Positions 8,204 to 17,597 of a DNA stretch of 64,000 bases are shown here, in pieces; within the stretch, counting starts at the first letter, position 1; each line of letters opens with the position of its first letter. A program made the position numbers and the translations under genes. The notes under the pieces are model-generated. The model did no database searches. It worked only from the letters and a program-made list of their open reading frames with translations, and had not been told where the DNA came from. The stretch is from Bacteroidetes bacterium 47-18 (lineage in GTDB: Bacteria > Bacteroidota > Bacteroidia > Chitinophagales > Chitinophagaceae), in NCBI GenBank assembly GCA_001897155.1, contig MKSF01000022.1:17225-81224 (forward strand). The letters are read 5' to 3'.

Positions 8204-11200
8204 ATGCGAAAATTTACATTGTGCCTTGCAGCGGCTCTTATAAGCTCCGCACAGGCTCTGTGGAGCCAGGGACCGCCCATAGGTCCTACCGACACGTTAA
8301 AAACCCGGAAAGAAAACGTCTTTTCAAGGGTCAGAGCCGATCATTACAGGCATTATACGCCAGACAGCGCCCGTGCCGAAAAAATGTATGGCCGCTGGGA
8401 AAACTTCTGGAAAGGTAGAATTTATTATACCGCACCAACAGAGGAACGTATGTTTACCACTTACAACCAATTATTAAAAGGTTTCTTTGAGCCGCGCGAA
8501 CCCTACCAGGAGCCTGATAATACCAACGGAGACCCCAAAATCCCCAATCTAAGCAACACCCAGTTCCAGAGATGCGTGGCCAGTTATCCGGCCAACTGGA
8601 AGTATGACGGGCCTCATTTTAATAACTATGGAGCGCGTTGGGAACAAGATAATTCCGGCCACGCCGCTTACCTTTGGGTAAATCCCACCAATAAAAATCA
8701 CATTTTGCTGGGGTCATTTGCTTCGGGCATTTGGGAAACCCAAAATGAAGGCCGCAACTGGTCGAATATTACAGATAATTCAACAGGGTACACCTGGGGG
8801 CCTATTGGGGTGGCAAGGATTGCGGTAAGCCCTAAAAACCTGGATGTTCAGTATTTTTCGACAGACTATCGAAAAACCACTGCCGGGTTAGGCAATTTTT
8901 ACGGGTATAGCCGTGGTATCTTCTTTAGAAATGCTCCTAATGGGCAGTTCCTGCCCGACCTGGCTTTCAGGGAAAGAATGAAGGCTGATGGGCATTTTAT
9001 AGGCAATGAGCGGTTTGATGTGGTGCCGAAGTATATCGAATTTACGGACACCGGTAACCTGTATGTGACCTACAACCGGAATATTTACAGGCGTTCCAGC
9101 TTTGCAAACAATATAGGGAATAAGGATTTATGGACGCCGATACCAATGAATGCTTCCATACCGGCCAACTACCAGATCATTACCGGCGCTGTATCGCACC
9201 TGAACCCAGGTAAAATGGCTTTCCTGACCAATATAGTAGATAGCACGATGTATCTCATTACCTACGATGAAAACACTCCGGGGCTGAATGCCGTGGTAAC
9301 AGCCATTAATAACCCGCACTGTCCTCCCGTTGACGCAAATTGGATGCACCGGTTTAACGACCAGGGCGTGCGGAATATGGAATTTGCCTACGACAACAAC
9401 GACCTTTATTTCACATTTAGCGTAGGAGAAAACTATAAACATTTTTATAGGATCAATAATATATTCACCAGCCCAAGCTTGGAGTTTATAAGTGAATTAA
9501 AGCCTTTAGGTTCTTCCAGGCAGGACCTCTATGTATTCAAGATGCACCCTAAAGTGCATAACCTTATTTATTTTGGAAATATACAAGGTGGATCGCCGGT
9601 TAAATTTTCTATGGATCGGGGACAGACCATTCGGATTATGGACGGTAATCCACCGAGCTGGTTAATCAATAACAACTATCTTCACGCCGATCTCAGGCAT
9701 ATGGTATTGTATAATACCGATACTATGTTTAACGGGGCGGGCGACGAGATATATATCGCTACCGATGGCGGTATCTCTAAAAAAGCCGCCGGCAATAATT
9801 ATTTTGAAAGCCTTACCGGGGCCGGGCTGAATATGACCTTATGCTACGATCTGTCCGTAAGCCAGACCAATACAGCCTTTACTGTATTCGGCGCTCAGGA
9901 CACGGGGGGAGGCATCAAAATGAAGAAAAGTAATGGTGCTTCACAATGGTACTGGATGACAGCAGGAGGAGACGGCCTGATGACGGCCATCTCCAGGAAT
10001 GGCTACGACTATTTCGCCGGCAACAATCAAGACGCCATTTCTACTTACGGCCGCCTGGATATTGACACCTTTTACAAAACGGGCAACCCCGATGCACCTG
10101 TCAATGACCCTGTAACGGGTTCCTGGGAACGACCTACCAAATTTGACCGGGACAATAACCTCCTGCACGCTGTAAGGTATATCTGGCAAAATCCTAAGTC
10201 AAACCTGCAAAACAGCAATATTTCAGCTACGGACTGGGATCGTTATTGGGGCAATGAGCCTGTGGATGTGACCAATAGCGGCGACCCCAACGGACCGGCT
10301 GCCCCCTATAAAAATAACGATAGCCTGGGAAAATATAAAAAGCCGCTGGAATTTTATAAGGCGGAAGCTGACCAGGAAACGGGATATTTGGCCAATTACA
10401 ACTGGGGCAATGCCGAAAACCAGTCTTCGCACGAATCGGCTTTGTTGTATTTTACCGAAAATGGCGGCGCTACCTGGCGTAATATTTCCCCGCCAACAAG
10501 TTTGGTACAGGGATATATACCCCGCCATATAGAAATGGACCAGAAAAACCCGCAACGGGTATGGATGGCGCTGGGCCTGCAGGGAGATAGCGCATTGTGG
10601 AACCAAACACCGGCCCAACGTACCAAAAGGGTGCTGTATTGTGCGGATGCACGTATCGCTCCCCCCATATGGCAGGATATATCCAAAGGCTTACCGCCGC
10701 TGCCTATCAACAGGCTGGTGTACCAACAGGGCAGCGATGACGTTATCTTTGCAGGCACCGATGGCGGTGTATTCCGCTGGAACAAAGCCGATCAGCAATG
10801 GGAATGTTTTATGGATGGTATGCCGCACACCGTGGTCACTGACCTGGAGATCCAATACTGCACCGGCAAGCTCAAAGCCGCTACCTATGGACGGGGTATT
10901 TGGGAAACCGAGCTGGAACCCAATATGAACAGCTTTAACCATACTGCGCCGTACTATGAAGAAATATCAGGTGTACAGAATTGGAGTGAAGACCGCTCTG
11001 TAATGGGCGGTATCCGGGTAACATCGGGCGCCACCTTTACCATCAGCGGCTGTACGGTATATATGCCCCGAAATGCCAAAATACACCTGGAGCAAGGCGC
11101 AACATTAATACTTGAAAATGGTGCGCTGCTGACCAACGATTGTGACGAATCTATGTGGGGCGGCATAGAAATGTACGGCAACAATAACAACTCCCAGGCT

Positions 11201-13156
11201 TTGGTAAGCAACCAGTCTAAAGTCATTATCCGGGATAATTCTACGATCAGGCACGCACGTATAGGAATTGCTGATTATAGTGCTGAATACTGGAACAGCG
11301 GCGGTGGCATTATCGACATTGACGGGGCTAATTTTGAGAACTGTTACCGTGCTTTGGCGTTCAATGATTATCCGAAGTTCAACAACAGTTCCAAAGTTGT
11401 AAACGCTAGAATATGGGTAGACAATGCTTATAAGCTGTCGTCTGCCAGCTCACGGGATTTCATTACCGTATTTAACGAAAACGGTATCCTGATTGATAAA
11501 TGTACTCTGGAAGATAAGAGAACCTTTGACGCAAATACCATATATGCGGATAAGCTATTCAACGGTATATTTGTATTCAGGGGTGGTATCAATGCCAAAA
11601 GGAACCTGTTTAAACGGTTGACATCCGGGGTTAAAAATGATGCGGATATCATCACGGCCAGCTTTAACACAGTTATCGACCTGAACACATTTACGGATGT
11701 AAAGGAAGCTATCACACAGGGCGGTAACTATACGGATGTGAAGAACAATACGATCTCCGGTATGGCTGCCTCTTTCTTTGGCAACAGCCCTACCACACAG
11801 ATAACAGGTAAAGTGACAGGTATCTACCTGGACGGTCCCGTACTGGCCTATGTGCATAATAACGGGATGGTGTACACGCCTTCTCTGGTGGCTAAATATG
11901 GGGTTGTCTCCAACGGTACCAAATTCCAGAACCTGATCCGTATGACGGACAACAGGGTTGACCGGGCCTTTGCTGGCATCCAGACCCAACGCTACAACAG
12001 GTATCTGCAAACACTTTGTAACGCTTTAAATGCCAACGTCTATGCGTTCTCCGTCAATCCGCAGTCGCCAAACGGTGATTTTGCGCACCAGGGCCAGGGA
12101 TTTGGATCGACAGACTGGAGACCGAGAAACAATTTTAACAGCAACAGCAACGACGTATATTTCAATATCAATACGTCCAGTTCGCTGATCCCTGCCAAGT
12201 ACTACGTTAAATCCACTTCCGGCACATCCCCTAAAATTCCGTCCATCATTACCGGACCGTATGCGGGTAACTTTGATGTGGAGATAGACAATACATCCGA
12301 TGATGTTAGCTGTTACTATGATGATGGCAGTGTGACTATGGTCGGGAGAATGCCTGCGGGCGTTATATCCGTAAATGGTGCTATTATAGAGTTAAACGGC
12401 CTTGCCATTTCAGGGCAGCGTTTGTCTGCCCGTGCCGTTGAGCTGTACAGCTTTATCATAGATACCTTATACCGGTCAACCGATCCGTTGAGCTACTCCA
12501 ACGACCTGGTTACGTTCTTAAAGTATGATAAGGAAGATATATCCAGGCATTTGCTGATCGGTCACTACCATATCCATAATGATTCGGTACTGGTGAATAC
12601 CTATATTGACAGCTTACAGGATCTGTCGCCGGATGATAAGCAGGCGTATGCGGACTATTTGGCTATGCAACGCCACCTTACAGGTACATACGGTTCGCCG
12701 CTTGCCATTCCTTTTGATTCGCTGGAAACATCTGTTTATTATATAGAAAATTTCAGTGAGCGTGAGGATTTCATCGGTGACCTGGCAAGGAACTGGGTAC
12801 GTTCTTTCGGTCAGGGTATCAGGAATGAACGCTATATCGAAGAAATATTTGAAGGTGGTGAAGGAGCCAACCAGTTCGGCAACGGTTTACCGGAACCTAA
12901 AAAACTGATGGTGTCACCCAATCCGGCAAACACGCATCTTACCATCACTGTACTGCTGCCGGAAGCACAGAAGGGAGCAATCAGGAGGATTGAGATTGTG
13001 AATGCTTTAGGAAAGCTGGTATATCAGCAAAATATAAAAGAAATATCAGAAAGCATGGAAGTTAACGTGGAGGGTTGGGTACCTGGTATCTATAACATCA
13101 CATTATACCAAAACGGGAAAGTCGTTTCCACGGAGCGTGTCAGTGTGATAAAGTAG
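8204..13156 (+). CDS. Giant T9SS type A protein, beta-propeller plus beta-helix
   Basis: A 1650-residue secreted protein. Residues 1-20 are a signal peptide. Residues 140-900 contain sialidase/Vps10-like propeller strands (W-V-N-P-T-N-K-N-H-I-L-L-G-S, then G-I-W-E-T-Q-N-E-G-R-N-W; V-I-F-A-G-T-D-G-G-V-F-R-W; a final Y-G-R-G-I-W-E-T). Residues 940-1280 look like a right-handed parallel beta-helix (I-S-G-C-T-V-Y-M-P-R, G-G-I-E-M-Y-G-N, many Asn/Ile/Gly turns). The last 85 residues are the T9SS type A domain (S-P-N-P-A-N-T-H-L). I used the ATG at 8204, which starts the signal peptide. Propellers with W-x-T pairs and beta-helices occur in carbohydrate-binding and lyase proteins, but no catalytic set is evident. 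A strong terminator follows. Confidence 0.85.
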   Translation: MRKFTLCLAAALISSAQALWSQGPPIGPTDTLKTRKENVFSRVRADHYRHYTPDSARAEKMYGRWENFWKGRIYYTAPTEERMFTTYNQLLKGFFEPREPYQEPDNTNGDPKIPNLSNTQFQRCVASYPANWKYDGPHFNNYGARWEQDNSGHAAYLWVNPTNKNHILLGSFASGIWETQNEGRNWSNITDNSTGYTWGPIGVARIAVSPKNLDVQYFSTDYRKTTAGLGNFYGYSRGIFFRNAPNGQFLPDLAFRERMKADGHFIGNERFDVVPKYIEFTDTGNLYVTYNRNIYRRSSFANNIGNKDLWTPIPMNASIPANYQIITGAVSHLNPGKMAFLTNIVDSTMYLITYDENTPGLNAVVTAINNPHCPPVDANWMHRFNDQGVRNMEFAYDNNDLYFTFSVGENYKHFYRINNIFTSPSLEFISELKPLGSSRQDLYVFKMHPKVHNLIYFGNIQGGSPVKFSMDRGQTIRIMDGNPPSWLINNNYLHADLRHMVLYNTDTMFNGAGDEIYIATDGGISKKAAGNNYFESLTGAGLNMTLCYDLSVSQTNTAFTVFGAQDTGGGIKMKKSNGASQWYWMTAGGDGLMTAISRNGYDYFAGNNQDAISTYGRLDIDTFYKTGNPDAPVNDPVTGSWERPTKFDRDNNLLHAVRYIWQNPKSNLQNSNISATDWDRYWGNEPVDVTNSGDPNGPAAPYKNNDSLGKYKKPLEFYKAEADQETGYLANYNWGNAENQSSHESALLYFTENGGATWRNISPPTSLVQGYIPRHIEMDQKNPQRVWMALGLQGDSALWNQTPAQRTKRVLYCADARIAPPIWQDISKGLPPLPINRLVYQQGSDDVIFAGTDGGVFRWNKADQQWECFMDGMPHTVVTDLEIQYCTGKLKAATYGRGIWETELEPNMNSFNHTAPYYEEISGVQNWSEDRSVMGGIRVTSGATFTISGCTVYMPRNAKIHLEQGATLILENGALLTNDCDESMWGGIEMYGNNNNSQALVSNQSKVIIRDNSTIRHARIGIADYSAEYWNSGGGIIDIDGANFENCYRALAFNDYPKFNNSSKVVNARIWVDNAYKLSSASSRDFITVFNENGILIDKCTLEDKRTFDANTIYADKLFNGIFVFRGGINAKRNLFKRLTSGVKNDADIITASFNTVIDLNTFTDVKEAITQGGNYTDVKNNTISGMAASFFGNSPTTQITGKVTGIYLDGPVLAYVHNNGMVYTPSLVAKYGVVSNGTKFQNLIRMTDNRVDRAFAGIQTQRYNRYLQTLCNALNANVYAFSVNPQSPNGDFAHQGQGFGSTDWRPRNNFNSNSNDVYFNINTSSSLIPAKYYVKSTSGTSPKIPSIITGPYAGNFDVEIDNTSDDVSCYYDDGSVTMVGRMPAGVISVNGAIIELNGLAISGQRLSARAVELYSFIIDTLYRSTDPLSYSNDLVTFLKYDKEDISRHLLIGHYHIHNDSVLVNTYIDSLQDLSPDDKQAYADYLAMQRHLTGTYGSPLAIPFDSLETSVYYIENFSEREDFIGDLARNWVRSFGQGIRNERYIEEIFEGGEGANQFGNGLPEPKKLMVSPNPANTHLTITVLLPEAQKGAIRRIEIVNALGKLVYQQNIKEISESMEVNVEGWVPGIYNITLYQNGKVVSTERVSVIK

Positions 13157-13180
13157 GCAATTAGCTTCTTCATAGATCAA

Positions 13181-13212
13181 GGCAAAGAACATTCGGTTCT
13201 TTGCCTTTTTTA
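13181..13212 (+). terminator. Rho-independent terminator after the T9SS giant
   Basis: GGCAAAGAAC, a five-base loop, then GTTCTTTGCC, a perfect 10-bp stem (13181-13205), followed by a T tract. It starts 25 bases after the stop codon and likely ends the transcript of the T9SS genes. Confidence 0.9.
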
Positions 13213-13263
13213 TTGCATTAATAGAATGTTGAGAATATGAGATTGGACTTTTTAGGGTTGTTA

Positions 13264-13636
13264 TTATACATTTTGAAGGGAAACGATCCAGTTATTGATA
13301 TTTTTAAGTATAGCATCAGGATTTGGTGTGCCTGTGCGTTGGAGGTATTCCTGAAAATCAGCTTGTAAAGAGCCTGTTTGCCATTCTAAAACAGAAAGAT
13401 ACAGGTATGGCGGTTGGTGGGTTCCTAAGACACAACAACATGCTCTTGTACCTTAGATTTTTCCAGCAGTACGTTTTTGATCCCCGCAGGTGCCGGTGTT
13501 TTTATACCTAATACCACTGTTCTTGGCGGAACTTTTCCATCCTTTCCGGTATATGTACATTCGGTAAGGATATTTAGTGCAGCATGCCAATGTTCAAATC
13601 CGGACTGGTAAATAATAGTTGGTTTTTTAATAAAAA
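13264..13636 (-). pseudogene. Frameshifted remnant of an unrecognised protein
   Basis: Two minus-strand reading frames read like one protein broken by an indel. The 3' part (13264 to about 13430) gives V-L-G-T-H-Q-P-P-Y-L-Y-L-S-V-L-E-W-Q-T-G and ends in N-N-W-I-V-S-L-Q-N-V and a stop at 13264. The 5' part (about 13427-13636) gives Y-Q-S-G-F-E-H-W-H-A-A-L-N-I-L-T-E-C-T and T-V-V-L-G-I-K-T-P-A-P-A-G before a TAG at 13424-13426. The join falls in a GTTGTTGTG run, a likely slippage site. No start codon is visible upstream, where a terminator-like hairpin begins. I do not recognise the family. The composition is that of a real protein, but a chance frame cannot be excluded for the 5' part. Confidence 0.45.
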
Positions 13637-13670
13637 ATAAGCCCGGATCAAATGCCGGGCTATTTCTTTA
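13637..13670. terminator. Terminator-like hairpin, possibly bidirectional
   Basis: GCCCGG at 13641-13646 pairs with CCGGGC at 13655-13660, with flanking A/T tracts on both sides (AAAAAATAA before, TATTTCTTT after). It overlaps the 5' limit of the minus-strand gene remnant. No intact gene obviously ends here, so the transcript it serves is unclear. Confidence 0.55.
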
Positions 13671-14284
13671 TGAAAAGTATTCGACCTTTCCGGTAATGTA
13701 AAGGTACACTTCCGATCTGCTCTGCTTTACCGGTCCCGGCAGTTTCTTACTCCTCCGGTAGCTGCAAGATTTTCCCGACAGGTATTATACCGACATCCTT
13801 TTTTTGAGCTTTTATCGGGATGTTGCCCCCCTCCTTTACCTGCTTTATTTTTTGCCTGAAACGCTAAGTTTTCCTTCTCTTTTGAATGAAAGCTTTTCGG
13901 TGCCAACCAGTCCGGAAGTCTGAAACAGCTTAGAAGGCAAGCCGCTGCTGCTGTCAAAATTTCAATATCTGGCAGGTCAATTTTGCATTTTGAAAGTCAA
14001 AATTTCTTTCTGAAACAGCAGTTTCGGGACTGGCATACACTTTGATCTTTTTTTACCGGAGCTTCAGGCATCCACACCTGTACAGGCATTTTTATAAAGG
14101 ATTTTTAATTCAAAAACTAGTAATTATGGCTACAGGAATATTCCGGACACCGCTTTCACAAAAGGGTCCTGCAATCGGTAAAGGGCCCTCATAATAATCT
14201 TGATCCCAGGACGGCATTGCTGCTGTGAATGCCGTTTTCAATATTGGATTTATTTTTTCACACTTGAAAAAACGGAGGTTTATT
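13671..14284. other. Non-coding interval, nothing recognised
   Basis: About 600 bases with no convincing gene. A 76-codon minus-strand frame at 13727-13957 has low-complexity Lys/Gly/Cys content and no family resemblance. The right end holds the leader of the Hsp20 gene, with a good ribosome binding site (CGGAGGT) 8 bases before the ATG at 14285. I saw no repeat, RNA gene or mobile-element end. Confidence 0.5.
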
Positions 14285-14734
14285 ATGTTACCAAGTAAAA
14301 GAAATGAGCACTTCTTCAGTGGAATTCCTAAAATTTTCGAGGACTTCTTTGGGTCCGGGCTTATGGACTGGAAACGGGACAATTTTTCCTCGACCAGTAC
14401 AACGCTGCCATCGGTAAATATCAGGGAAACCGATAACAGCTACGAGGTAGAACTGGCTGCTCCGGGAATGGAGAAATCAGATTTCAATATCGAGCTGCAC
14501 GGCAACAGGCTGGTCATTTCTTCGTCCAGGAAAGCTGAAAATGAGACCAAAGAGGAAAATTATACCAGAAAGGAATTCTCTTACCAGTCTTTCCAGCGCA
14601 GCTTTACCCTGCCGGAAGACAATGTCATAGCTGATGACATAAGCGCCAGGTATGAGAACGGATTGCTCCAGGTACATATCCCTAAAAAAGAGAATGGCAA
14701 TCAAGTAGCCAAAAGGCTGATTGAAATTAAATAG
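14285..14734 (+). CDS. Small heat-shock protein, Hsp20/alpha-crystallin family
   Basis: A 149-residue cytoplasmic holdase that keeps unfolding proteins soluble. The alpha-crystallin domain is residues 43-140 (P-S-V-N-I-R-E-T-D-N-S-Y, E-L-A-A-P-G-M-E-K-S-D-F, F-S-Y-Q-S-F-Q-R-S-F-T-L-P, and the Y-E-N-G-L-L-Q-V-H-I-P-K signature). The C-terminal R-L-I-E-I-K resembles the I-x-I tail that docks subunits. I chose 14285 rather than an in-frame ATG 60 bases upstream because it follows a strong CGGAGGT ribosome binding site and gives the usual family length. Its neighbours, a membrane protein and a YciE/YciF-like protein, suggest a general stress group, though each has its own long leader. Confidence 0.95.
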   Translation: MLPSKRNEHFFSGIPKIFEDFFGSGLMDWKRDNFSSTSTTLPSVNIRETDNSYEVELAAPGMEKSDFNIELHGNRLVISSSRKAENETKEENYTRKEFSYQSFQRSFTLPEDNVIADDISARYENGLLQVHIPKKENGNQVAKRLIEIK

Positions 14735-14877
14735 CGCTGTTTTCCAAAAGCCCTTGCGGATTGCTGCTGCAGTTCAGCGAAGCTTGTGTCCGTTAAGGAA
14801 AAAACTAAAAATGTGATGATACGGCCAGCGTGCCATTACAATAGCTGTCCGTCTCTTTTTCCCTGCTTATGTATGAT

Positions 14878-14910
14878 TGGATCGCCTTCGGGGGATCCTT
14901 TTTCTTTTTC
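14878..14910 (+). terminator. Probable terminator downstream of the Hsp20 gene
   Basis: GGATC at 14879-14883 pairs with GATCC at 14894-14898 around a GCCTTCGGG core, followed by a T-rich run (TTTTTCTTTTTC). It lies 145 bases after the Hsp20 stop. The rest of the 434-base gap (14735-15168) shows no gene I can support. Confidence 0.55.
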
Positions 14911-15168
14911 ATCTTATCTGAAGTTCCAGTCATATAACCCCATTTCGGGGAATATAATATACAGGCACCAGAGCTTACAGCAAACAACCGGTTGATTATG
15001 AATCATCCGGCCAAAGCGGTCTGAAGTTTGATACTTTCAATATAGCCGGTTTTCAAAGGTTAACCGACAAAGTTCCGTGGCCAACCGGGAGCATTTTTAT
15101 AGGTTGACCACATCCGGTCATACCTGTAACCGCAAGGTAATTAATGAATAAGTATAAAATCCCCGATT

Positions 15169-15906
15169 ATGTCTACATCCAGAGATATGAAGACGCTTTC
15201 AGCCGTGCTTAATAAAATTATGGCATCAGGCTACCGTAATGAGCTTAAAATAGCAGGTGACATAGCCTGGTTTGAAAACGGCAGCCGGAAATATCTGCCG
15301 CACGAGCTGTTGATAGAAAAGGTGTACAGGTTTGCAGGCGAATCCGACCCGGCAGATATGTCTGTATTGTACATTATCTCCGGCAAAAACGGAGAGGCCG
15401 GATTCTTTATAAATGCCTATGGTACCTACTCCGGTAACGACAATCCGTATTATGACACCTTCATCCGCAGCATCCCGGTGTCCGGGGAAAGAAAGCGGAA
15501 CCGCAAACCTGCTTCTTTAAAAAAGTGGAAAGAGAACAGGAAAGCAATAAAGTTCGGGATCATTATTCATGGTAGCTACTATATACTCTTCGGGGCCTGG
15601 CCGATCGTCCATATCCGTTCCTTTATGGCTGTGACCGGTCCTAAAACCGACCTGTGGATGGTTTACACCATAGGAGGACTGCTGACAGGGATAGGGACAT
15701 GCCTCATCCTGTTGAACAGGATCAAAAGGATATGGGTTTTGCAGGCTACAAGCGCGATCACCCTGCTGGCTATAGACATTCAATACGCCACCAGGGGCAT
15801 CATATCCGATATCTATCTTATAGACGGCGCCATCCAGATCATTTTCTTGTTGTTCGCACTTGCCGTCCTAGGGAACCGGGAATCCATATCCGATAAACAT
15901 TCTTAA
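15169..15906 (+). CDS. Two-part protein: small soluble domain plus four membrane helices
   Basis: A 245-residue protein of unknown function. Residues 7-103 (M-K-T-L-S-A-V-L-N-K-I-M-A-S-G-Y, then E-K-V-Y-R-F, D-M-S-V-L-Y-I-I-S, F-I-N-A-Y-G-T-Y) match a small Bacteroidota family of about 90 residues often labelled, without evidence, phosphoribosylpyrophosphate synthetase. A basic linker (K-R-N-R-K-P-A-S-L-K-K-W) leads to four hydrophobic segments at about 127-146, 164-185, 190-206 and 211-236. The free-standing form lacks membrane helices, so this looks like a fusion that anchors the domain to the inner membrane. Its place between Hsp20 and a YciE/YciF-type protein hints at a stress role; the sequence does not prove it. 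Confidence 0.7.
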   Translation: MSTSRDMKTLSAVLNKIMASGYRNELKIAGDIAWFENGSRKYLPHELLIEKVYRFAGESDPADMSVLYIISGKNGEAGFFINAYGTYSGNDNPYYDTFIRSIPVSGERKRNRKPASLKKWKENRKAIKFGIIIHGSYYILFGAWPIVHIRSFMAVTGPKTDLWMVYTIGGLLTGIGTCLILLNRIKRIWVLQATSAITLLAIDIQYATRGIISDIYLIDGAIQIIFLLFALAVLGNRESISDKHS

Positions 15907-16073
15907 CTATGCCCTTTGTTAGCGATGCTACGATAATCCCCAATTTCTCGTTATGAGGAAGATAATACCCAGACACGGATAGATCGCGATGTATATCTGT
16001 ATGATAATCATACAGCGTACATCCTGGCGCAACTTTGGTATAAGGTTTATTAATAACCTTAAAAACAATATGT

Positions 16074-16655
16074 ATGCTAACGAATGATCCAACTTCCACA
16101 CCCCAGAAAAGCACCTCCCAACAACCTGCATCAGACAGGAAGGAGCCCCTGCACCAGTATTTCCTGAATGCGCTGAAAGAAATGTACTGGTCCGAACAGG
16201 AGATAACAGAAGGCTTAAAGAAATTACAGTCCGCTGCTACTCATAGCAAGTTGGTCCAAGCCTTTAAAAAGCACGAAACGGAGACCCGTGAACACGTTGT
16301 CAGGCTGGAAAAAATATTTGAGATCACCGGCGAGATCCCGGAAGTCAGGAAATGTCCCGCAATGGAAAGCATTCTGAAGGAAGCGGATGAGATCACAGCC
16401 TTACTTCCCAATGCCTCTGCGACACTTGATGCCATACTCATCATCGCCGCACAGAAAGTGGAACATTATGAGATCGCTTCCTATGGCGGATTGGTGGCCC
16501 TGGCCGAAACATTGAACCTGTCGGAAGCAGCCCATATTTTACAGTCAACGCTGGAAGAAGAAAAGGAGACCGACCTGCTGCTGACAGAGCTGGCCGAAAA
16601 CAGGATCAATGACGAAGCCGGCAATGAAGATGAAGGCGACGATGAAGAGCAATAA
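16074..16655 (+). CDS. YciE/YciF-type ferritin-like protein (DUF892)
   Basis: A 193-residue protein of the DUF892 family, a four-helix ferritin-like fold found in many stress and osmotic-shock regulons. The family motif L-K-E-M-Y-W-S-E-Q-E-I is at residues 34-44. Conserved Glu/His positions of the di-iron type are visible (K-H-E-T-E-T-R-E-H; A-A-Q-K-V-E-H-Y-E-I-A-S-Y-G; E-E-E-K-E-T-D). The N-terminal 22 residues are disordered and Ser/Gln-rich; the C-terminal 20 are acidic (E-D-E-G-D-D-E-E-Q). The exact reaction of the family is not established, although some homologues bind iron or manganese. It is 167 bp from the membrane protein gene upstream and probably separately transcribed. Confidence 0.9.
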   Translation: MLTNDPTSTPQKSTSQQPASDRKEPLHQYFLNALKEMYWSEQEITEGLKKLQSAATHSKLVQAFKKHETETREHVVRLEKIFEITGEIPEVRKCPAMESILKEADEITALLPNASATLDAILIIAAQKVEHYEIASYGGLVALAETLNLSEAAHILQSTLEEEKETDLLLTELAENRINDEAGNEDEGDDEEQ

Positions 16656-16927
16656 TATCATTGCACCGGATCAGCAAATATTAACGCTTCACAAATACGC
16701 GCGCTATGAAAAGGATTTTAAAACATACGGGAAACCTGGCACTCCTTTCAAGCATTCACTGCTCCTTCGGATCCTGAGTTAATTATAATGATCCTGACAA
16801 CAACCGTAATACCGGCAGCCGACCGGATACTGCACGCAGCAGATCGGTCCATTCACTGTTACAGGAATAAATAGTAGTTTTTTTGTCCCTCTTTCCAGGG
16901 GGACAATTTTATATAAAGCCCCTGGTC

Positions 16928-17575
16928 CTAATTTTTGACCAATCCCAGCATGATAGCTTTCTTGACCATCCCCACCATATTCTTTACATGGAGCTTCTGC
17001 ATCAGCAGTAAGCGATAGCTCTCTACGGTGCGCTGGCTTAAATGCAGTTTTTCACCTATTTCGTGGCTGGTCAGCTCCTGCGATATTAATTGCAGCACCT
17101 CCACTTCCCTGGGTGTCAGCTGCTGCACACCGCTGAACTGTACATTCCTTTTATCAGAAAGGCTTTTTAACAGACTATGTATCTCCGGTGAGACCACAGG
17201 CTGCCCCTCCCCGCTCCACACTCTTTTTATAAACTGCTGCAGATCCCCCTGACCCGTATTCTTGAGCAGGTAACCGTCAGCGCCGTTATTGAGCAGCATT
17301 TTTATATTGTATATATTATCATTGGAGCTTAATACCAGGATCTTTATGTGCGGATAACCTGCCTTAATGACCGGGATTACAAAATCGCTGTTCCCCTCTG
17401 CCAATTGCAGGTCCAGCAGGATAACATCGGCCTGCTGCTTTTTCAGCCCGCTCAACAGCTCAGTTGTGGTAGCATACCTGGCTACAATTTCCAGTTGCTC
17501 ATCCTGGCCGAGCATACTGCTGACCCCTTCCCTGACCAGCGGATGGTCGTCTATAAGTATCACTTTAATCTTCAT
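16928..17575 (-). CDS. LuxR/NarL-type response regulator
   Basis: A 215-residue transcription factor controlled by phosphorylation. The receiver domain (1-120) has the acidic pair D9/D10, the phospho-acceptor D55 (V-I-L-L-D-L-Q-L) and the conserved K105 (G-Y-L-L-K-N). The C-terminal LuxR helix-turn-helix is residues 150-210 (L-T-P-R-E-V-E-V-L-Q-L-I, then Q-R-T-V-E-S-Y-R). It lies 22 bp downstream of a histidine kinase gene on the same strand and is surely its partner. Targets cannot be read directly; genes close by are the T9SS pair on the plus strand and the stress group. Confidence 0.95.
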   Translation of the reverse strand: MKIKVILIDDHPLVREGVSSMLGQDEQLEIVARYATTTELLSGLKKQQADVILLDLQLAEGNSDFVIPVIKAGYPHIKILVLSSNDNIYNIKMLLNNGADGYLLKNTGQGDLQQFIKRVWSGEGQPVVSPEIHSLLKSLSDKRNVQFSGVQQLTPREVEVLQLISQELTSHEIGEKLHLSQRTVESYRLLLMQKLHVKNMVGMVKKAIMLGLVKN

Positions 17576-17597
17576 AAGGACAAATGCTGTATCAAAT

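Noticed and set aside
13727..13957. 76-codon minus-strand frame
   Set aside because: Low-complexity Lys/Gly/Cys sequence, no start context, no family.
14786..14995. 69-codon plus-strand frame after the Hsp20 gene
   Set aside because: It contains the terminator hairpin at 14878 and has no recognisable sequence character.
16885..16904. Hairpin GTCCCTCT/AGGGGGAC between the YciE/YciF and response-regulator genes
   Set aside because: One wobble pair and no T run in the right direction for either neighbour; too weak to call.
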